A DNA stretch of 64,000 bases from NCBI GenBank assembly GCA_943788025.1, contig CALSOR010000016.1, forward strand, positions 124,001 through 188,000, written 5' to 3'. Numbering within the stretch: the stretch's first letter is position 1; the number at the start of each line of letters is the position of its first letter. The position numbers and the translations under genes are program-made. The notes under the pieces were generated by a model, which saw only the letters and a list, made by a program, of their open reading frames with translations, did not search any database and was not told the DNA's origin. This document shows positions 45,081 to 55,418 of the stretch, one piece after another. Source of the DNA: JABAAE01 sp905480545. Lineage in GTDB: Bacteria > Planctomycetota > Planctomycetia > Pirellulales > Pirellulaceae.

Positions 45081-47849
45081 ATGAGAACTCTTTTTTGGGG
45101 CTTTGTGTTGTGTGTGCAGGCTCCGTTTATTCAAACGCTCGCTGCACAGGAACGAAATGCGATTGAGAATGCGATGTTCCCGGCGATCGAATCCAGTCAG
45201 CTTAGCGAAACGTTGAAGGGGCGAGTCCTGGTCGAGGAACAAAATTGCGTTGCCTGCCATTCAACGGCTTCTGTCTCATTGCAAACGGACTCAAAAAAGT
45301 CTCCTCGGCTTTCAGGAATCGGAAAACGAGCCAATCCGTATTACATCGAGCGATTTATTCGCTCGCCGCATGACGTCAAACCGGGAACGTCAATGCCAAA
45401 TATAATGTCGCACTTGGACGATAACGAGAGTGTCTCGGCTGCTAATGAAATCACGCACTTCTTGTTTTCGCTGAGTGAATCGCCATTTGAACTAAATGTT
45501 CCCGATTCGGTTGCTGCTGAAAAGGGACGGGGCCTTTTTCACACAGTTGGTTGCGTTGCTTGTCATTCGCCGCGGGATGATTCCGGAAAAGAATTGCTGG
45601 CGACGACATCAACTCCGCTGGGTGAATTGAAGGATAAATACAACGTCAAAAGCCTGACTGAGTTTCTCGCAAACCCGCACCAAGTTCGCCCGTCCGGCCG
45701 CATGCCCAGTTTGAATTTGCCGCGGCGTGACTATGAGCGGATTGCACATTACCTGCTTCGAGAGACCAAAGTGCCTGGACACTTGAAATACACGATGCTC
45801 AAGGGGCGCGTCTGGGAGGGGCTTGAAGTTAACGTTGAGAGAGAAAAAGCAGGGCACGTTGATGATTTTGATCTGGCGAAACTTGGCCGGCTCCAGCAGA
45901 ACTCGGCGATCATCTTCGAAGGGTTCTTGAATAGTAAACTCCCCGGAACGGCAAAGTTTTTCCTGGAAATGAACGGCGGAGAGTTGTGGATCAATGAAAA
46001 GAAGGTGGTCAATCTTGAGCCCAGTTCTCGGCGGGGTGTCAAAAAAGCGAGTGGCGAAACGGAGTTGGTTGCTGGCTGGAACAAGCTTAAGTTCATTTAT
46101 ATTCATGCCGGTAAAGAACCAAAACTCAGTTTTGAAATGTCCGGTCCAATCGGCAAACGAAGTGCGGTCCCATCATCGATTCTTTCGATTTCGACCGAGC
46201 CGATCGAACCGTTTATTCCCTACAAAATTGACTCGGATAAAGTGGAAGATGGAAAACGACAATTCGTGGATCTCGGTTGCGTGAACTGTCACGACGATGT
46301 GAAAAACAAGATTTCCAATGAGCTTCAGCTTGGAATCAAAAAGCGAGCGTCAATCTCGAAACTGAGTGTTTCGGTAGTCGACGGATCAAACGGCTGTTTA
46401 AGCGATCAGGTTGGCCAATGGCCACAATTCGCTTTGTCAGCTTCACAAAAGACCTTGATCAAGGACGCGATTCCAAAATTGGAATCAAGCGAGCTTGGTC
46501 ACCAACAAATCGTCAATAAATCTCTCATCACGTTTAATTGCCTTGCATGCCACGATCGGAAAGAACTTGGTGGCGTTCCGGTCGACCGAAATCAATTTTT
46601 TGTTGGAAACAGAACCGAGCTGGGAAATGAGGGACGCATTCCGCCGCCACTTACTTTGGTTGGCGCGAAGCTGCAGAAGTCCTGGATTTCTGAAGTGATG
46701 CTACGCGGTCAGCGGCAACGAGAGTACTTGGCGACCAAGATGCCTCAGTTTGGCGAGGCAAACGTTGGGCACCTGGTTGATATGTTTGAAAAAGTGGACT
46801 CCATCGAACCGGTTGCGTTTGAAAAAATTGAGGACCTTGAAAAGGTAAAACAAGCAGGCAACATGTTGATTGGTACAACTGGTTTTAGTTGCATTGCATG
46901 CCATGATTTTAACGGTCAAAAAGCAGCCGGCCCCGGTGCGTTGGAGTTGATTCACACAACCAGTCGAGTAAAGAAAGATTGGTTTTACGAATTTATGCTC
47001 AAACCGAATCGATTCCGGAAAGGAACGATCATGCCAAGTTCATGGCCGGGCGGCCATGTTTTTATGGAAGACGTTTTAGGCGGCGATGCCAAAAAGCAGA
47101 TCGAATCGCTCTGGGTGTACCTCGAAGACGGACAACGGGCCAAAAATCCGATCGGATTATCGCGGAAGTCTCCCGAATTGCGAGTGACCGACGAAGCAGT
47201 GATTTGCCGCGGGCGCGGAACCGCCGGATATCGTGGCTTGGCGGTCGGTTATCCGGAACGAGTCAGTATCGCTTTTGATACACAGGAAGTGAACCTTCGC
47301 CTGCTCTGGAAAGGTGAATTCACCACGGTTGATAACGGCCGGTTCTTTGCCCGTGGTCGTGATCGAGTTTCATTCCCTCAGGGCATACCGTTTCATCGCT
47401 TAAAATCGCTTGACGATAATTGGCCTTATAAGCGGAAAACCGATTACACGTTTCCGCAGGATCAGGGTTACCGATTCGGTGGTTACACTCTTGATCAATT
47501 AAAACGTCCGACATTTTTCTATGAATATGGTGAGGTCAAAGTGAGCGATTTTTTTGAGGATCGGCTTGATGATCAAAAAAATGCCTTCTTCAAACGCACG
47601 ATGACATTCGACGTTCCTGAGTCACAGGAAGAATTTTACTTTCGTGCGGCGTCAGGATCGATTGTCAACAAAACCGCAGAGGCTTTATATAAAATCGATC
47701 GGCTTGTCTTGAGTTACAAAATTGAAAATGATGCAGGAAAGAAAACGGCCGACCGAGGTGTGATTCGTCAGGGTGAACCAAACGAATTACTCATTCCGCT
47801 GAAACTTCAAAAGGGAAAAACGATTTTGACATTGGAGTACAAATGGTAA
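45081..47849 (+). CDS. Five-heme secreted cytochrome c protein
   Basis: This 922-residue exported protein has five c-type heme motifs: CVACH at about 56, CVACH at 158, CVNCH at 400, CLACH at 487 and CIACH at 604. ATG 45081 starts a signal peptide (MRTLFWGF to about LAAQE); a TTG two codons upstream is possible. Between heme domains 2 and 3 a PA14-like or sandwich segment (YTMLKGRVWEGLEV, FLEMNGGELWINEKKVV) may bind carbohydrate. The C-terminal 250 residues lack heme motifs and contain a strand-rich domain. It overlaps the next propeller gene by seven bases. It probably accepts electrons during periplasmic oxidation of a substrate bound by its partner. Confidence 0.9.
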   Translation: MRTLFWGFVLCVQAPFIQTLAAQERNAIENAMFPAIESSQLSETLKGRVLVEEQNCVACHSTASVSLQTDSKKSPRLSGIGKRANPYYIERFIRSPHDVKPGTSMPNIMSHLDDNESVSAANEITHFLFSLSESPFELNVPDSVAAEKGRGLFHTVGCVACHSPRDDSGKELLATTSTPLGELKDKYNVKSLTEFLANPHQVRPSGRMPSLNLPRRDYERIAHYLLRETKVPGHLKYTMLKGRVWEGLEVNVEREKAGHVDDFDLAKLGRLQQNSAIIFEGFLNSKLPGTAKFFLEMNGGELWINEKKVVNLEPSSRRGVKKASGETELVAGWNKLKFIYIHAGKEPKLSFEMSGPIGKRSAVPSSILSISTEPIEPFIPYKIDSDKVEDGKRQFVDLGCVNCHDDVKNKISNELQLGIKKRASISKLSVSVVDGSNGCLSDQVGQWPQFALSASQKTLIKDAIPKLESSELGHQQIVNKSLITFNCLACHDRKELGGVPVDRNQFFVGNRTELGNEGRIPPPLTLVGAKLQKSWISEVMLRGQRQREYLATKMPQFGEANVGHLVDMFEKVDSIEPVAFEKIEDLEKVKQAGNMLIGTTGFSCIACHDFNGQKAAGPGALELIHTTSRVKKDWFYEFMLKPNRFRKGTIMPSSWPGGHVFMEDVLGGDAKKQIESLWVYLEDGQRAKNPIGLSRKSPELRVTDEAVICRGRGTAGYRGLAVGYPERVSIAFDTQEVNLRLLWKGEFTTVDNGRFFARGRDRVSFPQGIPFHRLKSLDDNWPYKRKTDYTFPQDQGYRFGGYTLDQLKRPTFFYEYGEVKVSDFFEDRLDDQKNAFFKRTMTFDVPESQEEFYFRAASGSIVNKTAEALYKIDRLVLSYKIENDAGKKTADRGVIRQGEPNELLIPLKLQKGKTILTLEYKW

Positions 47850-49405
47850 CGACGAATAAAACGATGCGAATGCAAACGCGAATTTTGCTCCTGTTATCAA
47901 TCTGCTTCCACATGGCTGTTTTTGCGTGGCCAGATCTTGCCGTTTCTGGTTTCGCAGCGGACGAAGACTTGGGTGCGATGTGGGGGACGGCTAAGGAAGA
48001 AGAAAAGTATTACAAGCTGGTCCAGATCCCCATTCCTGATCATGTACCGCTAAAAGTCGGCAGTTTCGATGTGTTGCCTGACGGTCGCTTGGTTGCGGGA
48101 ACTCGAAAAGGTGACGTTTACTTCATCGACGGTGCGTTCGATGAAGTACCTAATCCGAAATTTCACCTTTTTGCCAGTGGGCAAGATGAAATCTTTGGTG
48201 TCGCTCATAAAGATGGTGATATTGTGATCACGCAATTTGCCGAGGTTACTCGGATTTCTGATACGGATAAGGATGGCGTTGCTGACCGTTATACAACGCT
48301 AAGTAATAGTTGGGGATACGAAGAAGGGCATGAATTTGCGTTTGGATCGAAACACGATCCCGAAGGAAACATATGGGTCGCGCTAGGACTCTCAGGTTCC
48401 TATAATTCCAACCAGTTGTTTCGTGGTTGGTGTTTGAAAATCACGCCGGATGGAAAGACGATTCCGATTTGCAGCGGATTAAGAAGTCCCGCAGGCGTTG
48501 GCCCCAATCACGAGGGAGTTATGTTCTGCGTCGAAAGCCAAGGACCGTGGAATGGTTCGTGCTCGCTAAAGCACCTTAAGCCGGGCGGATTTCTGGGACA
48601 TCCGGCAAGTTATAACTGGTATCCGTTTGTAAAAAGCATGGATGCACCAAGCGTGAAGCCGAATCCCAATTCACGCATCGCGATCGAAAAGAAAAGGGTA
48701 AAGGAATTGGTTCCGCCTGCGATTTTGTTTCCTTACATTAAAATGGGACGTTCCATCTCCGGGTTTCGGTTAAATCAAACGAAGGGGAAATTCGGTCCTT
48801 TTGAAAATCAGATCTTTCTGGGGGATTACACGTTGAGCGTGATCCTGCGAGCGACTACCGAAGAAGTGAATGGAGTTTGGCAGGGAGCATGCTATCCGTT
48901 CCGTGAAGGGCTTTCGACCGGAATCATGCACGTTGAGTTTTCGCCCAAGGGGCAATTGTTAGCTGGCGGTTTTACGACCAATTCCCAATGGCCCGTTCGT
49001 GGAAAAGAGCCGTTCGCTGTCGATCGACTTGATTGGACTGGTCTCACGCCATTTGAAATGAAGGAGATCAACATTCGGAAAGATGGTTTTGTGATTAACT
49101 TTACAAAGCCGGTGAATCCGGTCGTTGCAGCAAAGCTCAGCACCTACAACTTAACGACATACACGCACATCTACGCCGGATTTTACGGCAGTCCAGAAGT
49201 CGATCACACCACGCCAAAAGTGACAAAAGCGGAAGTGTCAGACGACCGGCTTTCTGTGCGGATTTACGTCGATAAAATCATGGAAGGACATATTCACGAT
49301 TTTGATCTGGCAAAGATGAAGTCGGAAGAGAACGGGGATTTACTGCACAAGAAAGCCTATTACACCGTTAACGAAATTCCAAAGTCGGACGCAGGGGAAA
49401 AGTAG
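47843..49405 (+). CDS. Exported beta-propeller protein coupled to the five-heme cytochrome
   Basis: This 520-residue protein follows the cytochrome gene with a seven-base overlap, so the two are translationally coupled. A leader (TRILLLLSICFHMAVFAWPD) precedes a beta-propeller of the sugar-dehydrogenase/NHL type with ISDTDKDGVADRYTTL and GHEFAFGSKHDPEGNIWVAL, typical of planctomycete membrane-bound-dehydrogenase relatives but without their own heme domain. A C-terminal strand domain is rich in Thr and Lys. The likely arrangement is that this propeller oxidises or binds the substrate and the neighbouring cytochrome takes the electrons. This is inference from context. Confidence 0.85.
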   Translation: MVTTNKTMRMQTRILLLLSICFHMAVFAWPDLAVSGFAADEDLGAMWGTAKEEEKYYKLVQIPIPDHVPLKVGSFDVLPDGRLVAGTRKGDVYFIDGAFDEVPNPKFHLFASGQDEIFGVAHKDGDIVITQFAEVTRISDTDKDGVADRYTTLSNSWGYEEGHEFAFGSKHDPEGNIWVALGLSGSYNSNQLFRGWCLKITPDGKTIPICSGLRSPAGVGPNHEGVMFCVESQGPWNGSCSLKHLKPGGFLGHPASYNWYPFVKSMDAPSVKPNPNSRIAIEKKRVKELVPPAILFPYIKMGRSISGFRLNQTKGKFGPFENQIFLGDYTLSVILRATTEEVNGVWQGACYPFREGLSTGIMHVEFSPKGQLLAGGFTTNSQWPVRGKEPFAVDRLDWTGLTPFEMKEINIRKDGFVINFTKPVNPVVAAKLSTYNLTTYTHIYAGFYGSPEVDHTTPKVTKAEVSDDRLSVRIYVDKIMEGHIHDFDLAKMKSEENGDLLHKKAYYTVNEIPKSDAGEK

Positions 49406-49510
49406 GTCGAAACAAACGTGATGGCGGTCCTTTGCTCATCGAAAAAATTCGTCACGATTGAAAGGGATCGCAAAGCCGGTCGGTTTCCAACCATAAAAGA
49501 TTAAAGCCAA

Positions 49511-51325
49511 ATGTCCAAAATTCGAGCTGCATTAATCCTTTCAGTTTTGCTTTGTGGTTTACCGAGCAAGTCGTTGTTCTCAGTGAATGATGTCGCGTTT
49601 GGTGAAAAGGCACCCGACGGTAATGGGCAACTTGAAACAGCTCCGAAACTGTTCAAAGGGGGAGTTGATGATCAAGGTCGAGACTATTTTCTCAATGGTC
49701 AGGTGGCGAATAACGGCAAGTTGATTCTGACTGCCAGCAATGGTTTCTTCGGTAATGGGACGTGTCGGGCTGGTGGCTTGTCATCACGACCCAAGGTCGG
49801 CGACCAGACGCTTATAAAACCGAATTTTGCCTATCTCGATCAGTGGAAAAAAACGACAGGGACGATTCGCTGGCATCTGTGGTTACCCAAAGCAGGAACT
49901 GTTTACTTTGACGTGAACATGCGAGTCTCCCCGCGACAGGCCGGTTCAGAGTTGACGGTATCTCTGGCAGGCAAGTCGCGAAGTGTGACGACGATTTCAT
50001 CGTCGAATGATACGCCGCAGCCGTGGGGTTTGCGTTTCGATGTCACCGAACCGGGGGAGCATATTGTTTCTCTGTCGGCAAAAAAAATCGTCGATAGTAA
50101 ATCGGGTGTTGGCGAATTGCACACCGTCGATGTCTATGGGTCTGCGGTCAAAGATTCGCAGTTATTGAGGGCTCGTTGGCGACCGGCTGCCGTCCACGGG
50201 GGCTATTCCTGCTCTCAGATTAAGCAAAGTCGAATCTGGGTTATGACGACGCGCAGTATGTGCGACTTCAGCAGCTATTCGCCGATCACGACACCTTTCG
50301 GGTACTACGGAACATCCTTTGAAAGGGATCGACGCACAACAGGAAGTTTCAACTTTTCGATGTGGGCTGCGGGCAAAGGGAAGAAGGTTCCACCGCTCGA
50401 GCAAATGCCCCATTTGTTAGCGGCTGGCTCACCTAAGGCGGAATTCAGTGGATTTGGCCACGAAGGATCTGGCGTAAAACTACGGGGATGGATCCCTATG
50501 CCCGACCGGCCAAAGCTTTGTGTTCAAGCTTTACGAGTCGAATCAGCCGGCAGTTATGATACTTACTATGGCTATTTCTGGGATCATCCGAGCCGACGAT
50601 GGAAATTGTATGCGGTGGGTCGAAAATGGAACGGCGGCCGAGCGAAGTCGCACCTCTCGCCCGGTTCGTTCTGCGAAGTACCCGGACCGCCCCATGTTCA
50701 GCGATCGGGTGATTTGGTGCGTGAGGTCCGACGCCGAGGGTGGCATTTAAGTGAAGGCCAAAAATGGGTTCAGATGGATACTTTTAATTGCAAATCGAAG
50801 GGGCCAGCCAACAAATTTTGGAGAATATCCGTTGACGGCGAATTCGCAATGGGAACTGGCGGGATGCGTTACTATCAGTTCAAGAAACCTCGCTTTACGG
50901 CGGGGCAGACATCGCTGCCAGAGTTTTTGGCGGTCGAAGCCACCAAACAACTCTATCGACTTCCAGCAGAAATTAGCAACGTAAAAGCGAGTAAAGTCAT
51001 CAGCACGTCCGCAACGATCAACCTTGCGGTGGCTCGCGCGGGAAATAATTCACGAGTGGAAGTATACTATGGCGAATCGGATTGTCTGACGTTCGCAAAG
51101 CGAAAGCTTCATGGAACCGAACGAAATTCGGCGGTCAGCAAATCGACGCAAGCGGGTGACAGATCCTGGTCATTCAAAAGTCCGACCTTGGCATTAAAAG
51201 AGGGCAATAACCAAGTGATTCTGACGGGCCTGAAATCGATGACGAAGTATTACTACCGAGCATTGGTAACCAACGACGAAGGGAAATGCTGGACTTTCCA
51301 GACCCAGTCATTCCGAACCAAGTAG
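49511..51325 (+). CDS. DUF3472-type secreted protein with fibronectin-like C-terminus
   Basis: This 604-residue exported protein has a signal peptide (residues 1-28), an N-terminal beta-sandwich segment (about 100-225, with AGTVYFDVNMRVS and GEHIVSLSAK), then a block resembling DUF3472 (about 225-450: RWRPAAVHGGYSCSQ, TYYGYFWDHPSRRWKLY). The last 130 residues look like a fibronectin III-type fold (SNVKASKVISTSATINL, GLKSMTKYYYRALVTND). The DUF3472 assignment is moderate. It may bind or process a polysaccharide; no catalytic residues can be named. It is followed by a CAACT short repeat and the esterase gene. Confidence 0.78.
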   Translation: MSKIRAALILSVLLCGLPSKSLFSVNDVAFGEKAPDGNGQLETAPKLFKGGVDDQGRDYFLNGQVANNGKLILTASNGFFGNGTCRAGGLSSRPKVGDQTLIKPNFAYLDQWKKTTGTIRWHLWLPKAGTVYFDVNMRVSPRQAGSELTVSLAGKSRSVTTISSSNDTPQPWGLRFDVTEPGEHIVSLSAKKIVDSKSGVGELHTVDVYGSAVKDSQLLRARWRPAAVHGGYSCSQIKQSRIWVMTTRSMCDFSSYSPITTPFGYYGTSFERDRRTTGSFNFSMWAAGKGKKVPPLEQMPHLLAAGSPKAEFSGFGHEGSGVKLRGWIPMPDRPKLCVQALRVESAGSYDTYYGYFWDHPSRRWKLYAVGRKWNGGRAKSHLSPGSFCEVPGPPHVQRSGDLVREVRRRGWHLSEGQKWVQMDTFNCKSKGPANKFWRISVDGEFAMGTGGMRYYQFKKPRFTAGQTSLPEFLAVEATKQLYRLPAEISNVKASKVISTSATINLAVARAGNNSRVEVYYGESDCLTFAKRKLHGTERNSAVSKSTQAGDRSWSFKSPTLALKEGNNQVILTGLKSMTKYYYRALVTNDEGKCWTFQTQSFRTK

Positions 51326-51397
51326 ATTAGTCGAGCCAAATTCCTCCGGGGCAGCCAATCTCTGGGACTCGATGGTCTCTTCGGCAGATCATTCAAC

Positions 51398-51422
51398 CAA
51401 CTCAACTCAACTCAACTCAACT
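51398..51422 (+). repeat. CAACT pentanucleotide repeat, five copies
   Basis: Five perfect CAACT units stand 26 bases before the esterase start. The repeat is short and could be slippage-prone, but nothing shows phase-variable control. Confidence 0.8.
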
Positions 51423-51447
51423 CCATTCTTCCCTGCGAGCAAAACTC

Positions 51448-52332
51448 ATGCAACGAGTCTTTCCAATCATTGCGTTACTCTCCGTTAGTATCTGCTGCCA
51501 AGCAGAGGATCCGTTACGACTCAAGGATGTGCCCTATGGCAAGCACAAGCGACAGGTCCTTGATTTCTATCAGGCAAAATCCAAGACGCCGACTCCCGTT
51601 GTTTTTTATATCCATGGAGGTGGCTGGCAAGGCGGTGACAAAAAAACGAATCCAAAATCGTTTTTGGACAAAGGGATTTCCGTCGTCGCGATCAACTATC
51701 GATACGTAAAGAATGGCGTGGAAGAAAAGGTGGAGCCGCCGGTTAAGGCATCGTTAGGTGATGCGTCTCGAGCTCTGCAGTTCGTTCGATCCAAAGCACT
51801 AGAATGGAACCTCGACAAAAAGCGAATTGGTGCGACTGGTGGTTCGGCCGGCGGATGCTCTTCACTTTGGCTTGCTTTTCACGATGATATGGCCGATCCC
51901 AAAAGTGAAGATCCTGTCGCTCGTGAATCAACTCGGCTTTACTGTGCTGCGGTCAACGGAGCGCAGGTCTCATTGGACCCAACGGAACTTCGTGAATGGA
52001 TGCCCAATTATCGATACGGAGCTCACGCGTTTGGATTGAAAAACTTCCAGGCCCTGATCGATAATCGTGAGAAAGTGTTAAAGTGGATCGAAGAGTACTC
52101 GCCAATTGAGCACGTTTCCAAAGACGATCCTGCGATCGCAATGTTTTACGGTGGCGAGGTGCCAGTTGTCGGTGCTTCGCCCAAGGATCCAACTCACTCT
52201 GGGATCATGGGCATTAAATTGGCAGAACGTCTTAACGCGGTCGGTGTCGATGTGGTGCTGAACCATCCGGGCAGTAAATCAAAGTACAAGAATGCAAACG
52301 AGTTTCTGATTGATCGCCTTCTTGAGAAATAA
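51448..52332 (+). CDS. Exported alpha/beta-hydrolase esterase
   Basis: This 294-residue carboxylesterase-like protein has a signal peptide (MQRVFPIIALLSVSICCQA), the oxyanion motif HGGGW at residues 56-60, and the nucleophile elbow GGSAG with Ser133. The Asp/His of the triad lie in the C-terminal third, with the His near NHPGSKS. It resembles BD-FAE/lipolytic esterases found in polysaccharide-utilisation regions, suggesting removal of acetyl or feruloyl groups from glycans. The neighbouring ThuA-like, sulfatase and DUF1080 genes make a carbohydrate role likely. The substrate is unknown. Confidence 0.88.
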   Translation: MQRVFPIIALLSVSICCQAEDPLRLKDVPYGKHKRQVLDFYQAKSKTPTPVVFYIHGGGWQGGDKKTNPKSFLDKGISVVAINYRYVKNGVEEKVEPPVKASLGDASRALQFVRSKALEWNLDKKRIGATGGSAGGCSSLWLAFHDDMADPKSEDPVARESTRLYCAAVNGAQVSLDPTELREWMPNYRYGAHAFGLKNFQALIDNREKVLKWIEEYSPIEHVSKDDPAIAMFYGGEVPVVGASPKDPTHSGIMGIKLAERLNAVGVDVVLNHPGSKSKYKNANEFLIDRLLEK

Positions 52333-52405
52333 GAACGGCACCTGTCCAAGATTTACCCGTTGAAGTCGACATCATTGTGTACTTCGTCGGTCCCAACATC
52401 CTGCT

Positions 52406-53479
52406 ATGAAACCCCATAAGACAATGCATCGAATTTTTTTGACACTATTTTTTATTTGCTGCGGCGCCGTATCGTATAACGGCTTGTCGGCGCAGGGAAA
52501 TCTTGCAACAGGAGATAAGCATCCCGTTCCGGAAAGTGATTTATGGCTTACCTATTCAGGTTCCGGTGGAGCAGGGCAGGGCAAGCATGTTGTCCTGATC
52601 GCTGCCGAGCAGGAATACCGGTGCGAACAGGCGATGCCGATGTTGGCGAAAATGCTTTCAACCCATCACGGATTTGATTGCACCGTTTTGTTCTCTATGA
52701 ATGAAAATGGCGAAGTCGATCCGACGCTTGAGGCGCCATTCAAAGACAAAGCGAAACGCCACAGTATCCCCGGGCTAAAGTATATTGCCGATGCCGATTG
52801 CGTCATTTGGTTGTCACGGTTTATGCAGCTTCCTGACGATCAGATGGACCATTTTCACGATTATTTCGACTCGGGAAAACCGCTTATTGCGCTTCGTACC
52901 GCGAACCACGGTTTTTATGGAGGGAAGCGATATGCGGTTAACGGTAAAGCGGTTTCGCTCCGTGAAATGTTGGGCGGAACCTTTATGGGGCACCATGGCG
53001 GTTGGCATCGTGAATCGACGCGGGGGATTGTCGTACCCAAAAATAAAACGCATCCGATTCTAACTGGCGTCACAGACATCTGGGGAACGTCCGATGTTTA
53101 CCGCTGTCATAAGGACATGGATTCTTTTCCCGATGATTGCACAGCATTAGTGATGGGGCAGCCACTTATTAATCTGGAACAGGATGCTCCAGCAAACAAC
53201 AAAAAGGAGCCTCTGCCGGTTGCATGGACGAAGACTTGGACCGGCAACAAGGGCCTCTCGTCAAAGATCTTTCACTTCACCATGGGATCGGCAGAAGATT
53301 TCGAAAATGAGGGAGTGAGACGTTTGACGGTGAACGCCGTTTACTGGGGATTGGGTCTGGTGAGACAAATCAAGCCGGACAGTTCGGTGGAAATTATCGG
53401 CGACTACAAGCCGCTAAAGCCCGGATTCAATTACGAAAAACTGGGCGTCAAGCCACGTAAACCAAGTTTTTACAAATAG
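52406..53479 (+). CDS. Exported ThuA-like protein
   Basis: This 357-residue ThuA-domain (trehalose-utilisation-like) protein has a leader ending LSAQG, then GKHVVLIAAEQEYRCEQ and MLSTHHGFDCTVLFS, followed by ADCVIWLSRFMQLPDDQMD and KPLIALRTANHGF. This is the class-I-glutamine-amidotransferase-like fold of ThuA without the usual catalytic Cys. Experimentally, some ThuA proteins act in 3-keto-sugar metabolism, so its position near a Gfo/Idh oxidoreductase and DUF1080 protein fits an oxidised-sugar pathway. That link is inference. The protein is exported, unlike cytosolic ThuA. Confidence 0.86.
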   Translation: MKPHKTMHRIFLTLFFICCGAVSYNGLSAQGNLATGDKHPVPESDLWLTYSGSGGAGQGKHVVLIAAEQEYRCEQAMPMLAKMLSTHHGFDCTVLFSMNENGEVDPTLEAPFKDKAKRHSIPGLKYIADADCVIWLSRFMQLPDDQMDHFHDYFDSGKPLIALRTANHGFYGGKRYAVNGKAVSLREMLGGTFMGHHGGWHRESTRGIVVPKNKTHPILTGVTDIWGTSDVYRCHKDMDSFPDDCTALVMGQPLINLEQDAPANNKKEPLPVAWTKTWTGNKGLSSKIFHFTMGSAEDFENEGVRRLTVNAVYWGLGLVRQIKPDSSVEIIGDYKPLKPGFNYEKLGVKPRKPSFYK

Positions 53480-53852
53480 CCGTTTCAGGTCACAAGTCGC
53501 TTGGGCATTGGTTGGAGTTCTGGGCGGAATTTCGCTAAAACGAGTTTGGCCAAGCCCAAATATGCCAGCCACACATATCCAAGCTAAACTTTTGCTCGAG
53601 ACCCCACAAAGGGAATCACTCCAACTCGAATCGCGGATGAGAAGCTAAAAAAGGGTGTGACCACAAGATGAATCCGAAGCGTCAATAAGAGACAGTCCAT
53701 GTTGATTTGGACAACGGGTTCGCCACGCGCTGGCGATTAGGATTAGCATTTATAGCAAACGCCCAAAGGAATTCGTTCTTTTTGTGGCTGCGACGGCAAG
53801 CCGGAAAATTTACTTCGTTTGCACAACTTATTTCAACCAAAAACGACAAACT
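53480..53852. other. Gap before the sulfatase gene
   Basis: 373 bases with no feature recognised; an earlier in-frame start of the sulfatase (53784) would extend it upstream but lacks a leader. Confidence 0.4.
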
Positions 53853-55418
53853 ATGACTCAATTCATCCGTTTATTATCGCTTCTCGTTGTCGTTTCTTTT
53901 GCCAGTTCCGGCGAAGCAAACGAAAAACCGAACATCATCGTGATTTACGCGGATGATCTCGGGTTTGGCGACCTCTCTTGTTACAACCCCAAGTCAGCCT
54001 ATAAAACGCCGCGCTTGGATGAAATGGCGAAACAGGGGATACGGTTTACTGACGCACACAGTCCGTCAACGATTTGTTCTCCATCACGTTATGGTTTGTA
54101 TTCGGGAAATCAAATCTTTCGCTCGACCGGTCGTGGCGGCGGTGCATTCGAGGGTCCAGGCGGTCCTAGCTATCTGAAGCCTGGCACGCTGTCAATCGCT
54201 CAGATGTTGAAGAAGAAAGGCTATCACACCGGCGTTTTCGGCAAATGGCATGTCGGATTGACTTGGTATGACAAGGATAATAAGCGGCTTGGCGGCGGAT
54301 TCAAGAACTCGTTGCTGATTGATTATGAGAAGAGCACGCCTCTGATCGATGGGCCGAATCAACGAGGCTTTGACCAATCGTTCATTACGCCCAATTGCCC
54401 CAATACGGATCCGCTTTACATCTACATCGAAAACGGAATGGTTGCCGTGCCTGCGAGTATGAGACACAAGCGAGACACGCTTCCCAACCCGGCCGGAAAG
54501 TGGCGTTGGGACAACGACGAGGGTTGGATGTCGCCAGGTTACGATTTTATGAATGCGGATCTCCTGTTTTATGAGAAGACAAAATCATTCATTACCAATC
54601 ATCGAAAAAATAAACCGGACCAACCCTTTTTTGCCGTGCTTTCTACACAGATCGCGCATGCACCCGTTTTGCCCGCCAAGGAATTCAACGGCGCAACGAA
54701 GGCGGGGCCGCGTGGAGACTTTGTCTTTGAGCTTGATGTGATCGTTGGGCGCATTCTCGATTTAGTGAAAGAATTGAAAATTGACGACAACACTCTGATC
54801 CTGTTTAACTCCGACAATGGGGCCGAAACGGTTCACTTTGACTGGATGAAACGTGACCATGATCACGATGCCTCTGGTGGTTGGCGTGGAGTGAAACGCG
54901 ACGGTTGGGAAGGTGGTCATCGAGTCCCATTTATCGCTCGCTGGCCCGGTAAGATTCCGATGGGGCAGGTGTCCACGCAGATGACCAACACAACCGATAT
55001 CTTTGCGACAGCAGCATCGGTTGTGGGGTATGAGCTTGCCAGCGATGATGCAGTGGATAGCTATGATCTGCTTCCAGCGATGTTAGGAATTCAGGCGGAT
55101 TCTGATCCTATTCGCCCGCACATGCTGACCCAGAGCTTTCGCGGGGAATTCCAAGTAAGACAAGGAGATTGGAAGTACTTGGACCACATGGGGTCCGGCG
55201 GAAACGGCTACGAAAAAGGGATTTTAAAAGCATATTCACTTCCCGAGCTTGCTCCCAATGCGACCGGACAACTTTATAATTTGAAATCAGATCCTGGCGA
55301 AACGACGAATTTGTTTTTCAAGGAAGAGGCAAAACGGATTGAAATGCAGCGACTCCTCAAGCAATTAACGACCTCAGGACGCAGTGCTCCAAAACAGCGG
55401 ATTCCGCTCAAGTACTAA
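53853..55418 (+). CDS. Secreted type I sulfatase
   Basis: This 521-residue formylglycine-dependent sulfatase hydrolyses sulfate esters. ATG 53853 begins a signal peptide (MTQFIRLLSLLVVVSFASSG). The metal-binding IIVIYADDLGFGDLSCY follows, and the maturation motif CSPSR at residues 75-79 provides the Cys converted to formylglycine. GVFGKWHVG and LILFNSDNGAE complete the active-site blocks. It is about the usual length for an S1 sulfatase. A maturation enzyme is not encoded here. Planctomycetes carry dozens of such enzymes for sulfated algal glycans; the exact sugar is unknown. Confidence 0.95.
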   Translation: MTQFIRLLSLLVVVSFASSGEANEKPNIIVIYADDLGFGDLSCYNPKSAYKTPRLDEMAKQGIRFTDAHSPSTICSPSRYGLYSGNQIFRSTGRGGGAFEGPGGPSYLKPGTLSIAQMLKKKGYHTGVFGKWHVGLTWYDKDNKRLGGGFKNSLLIDYEKSTPLIDGPNQRGFDQSFITPNCPNTDPLYIYIENGMVAVPASMRHKRDTLPNPAGKWRWDNDEGWMSPGYDFMNADLLFYEKTKSFITNHRKNKPDQPFFAVLSTQIAHAPVLPAKEFNGATKAGPRGDFVFELDVIVGRILDLVKELKIDDNTLILFNSDNGAETVHFDWMKRDHDHDASGGWRGVKRDGWEGGHRVPFIARWPGKIPMGQVSTQMTNTTDIFATAASVVGYELASDDAVDSYDLLPAMLGIQADSDPIRPHMLTQSFRGEFQVRQGDWKYLDHMGSGGNGYEKGILKAYSLPELAPNATGQLYNLKSDPGETTNLFFKEEAKRIEMQRLLKQLTTSGRSAPKQRIPLKY

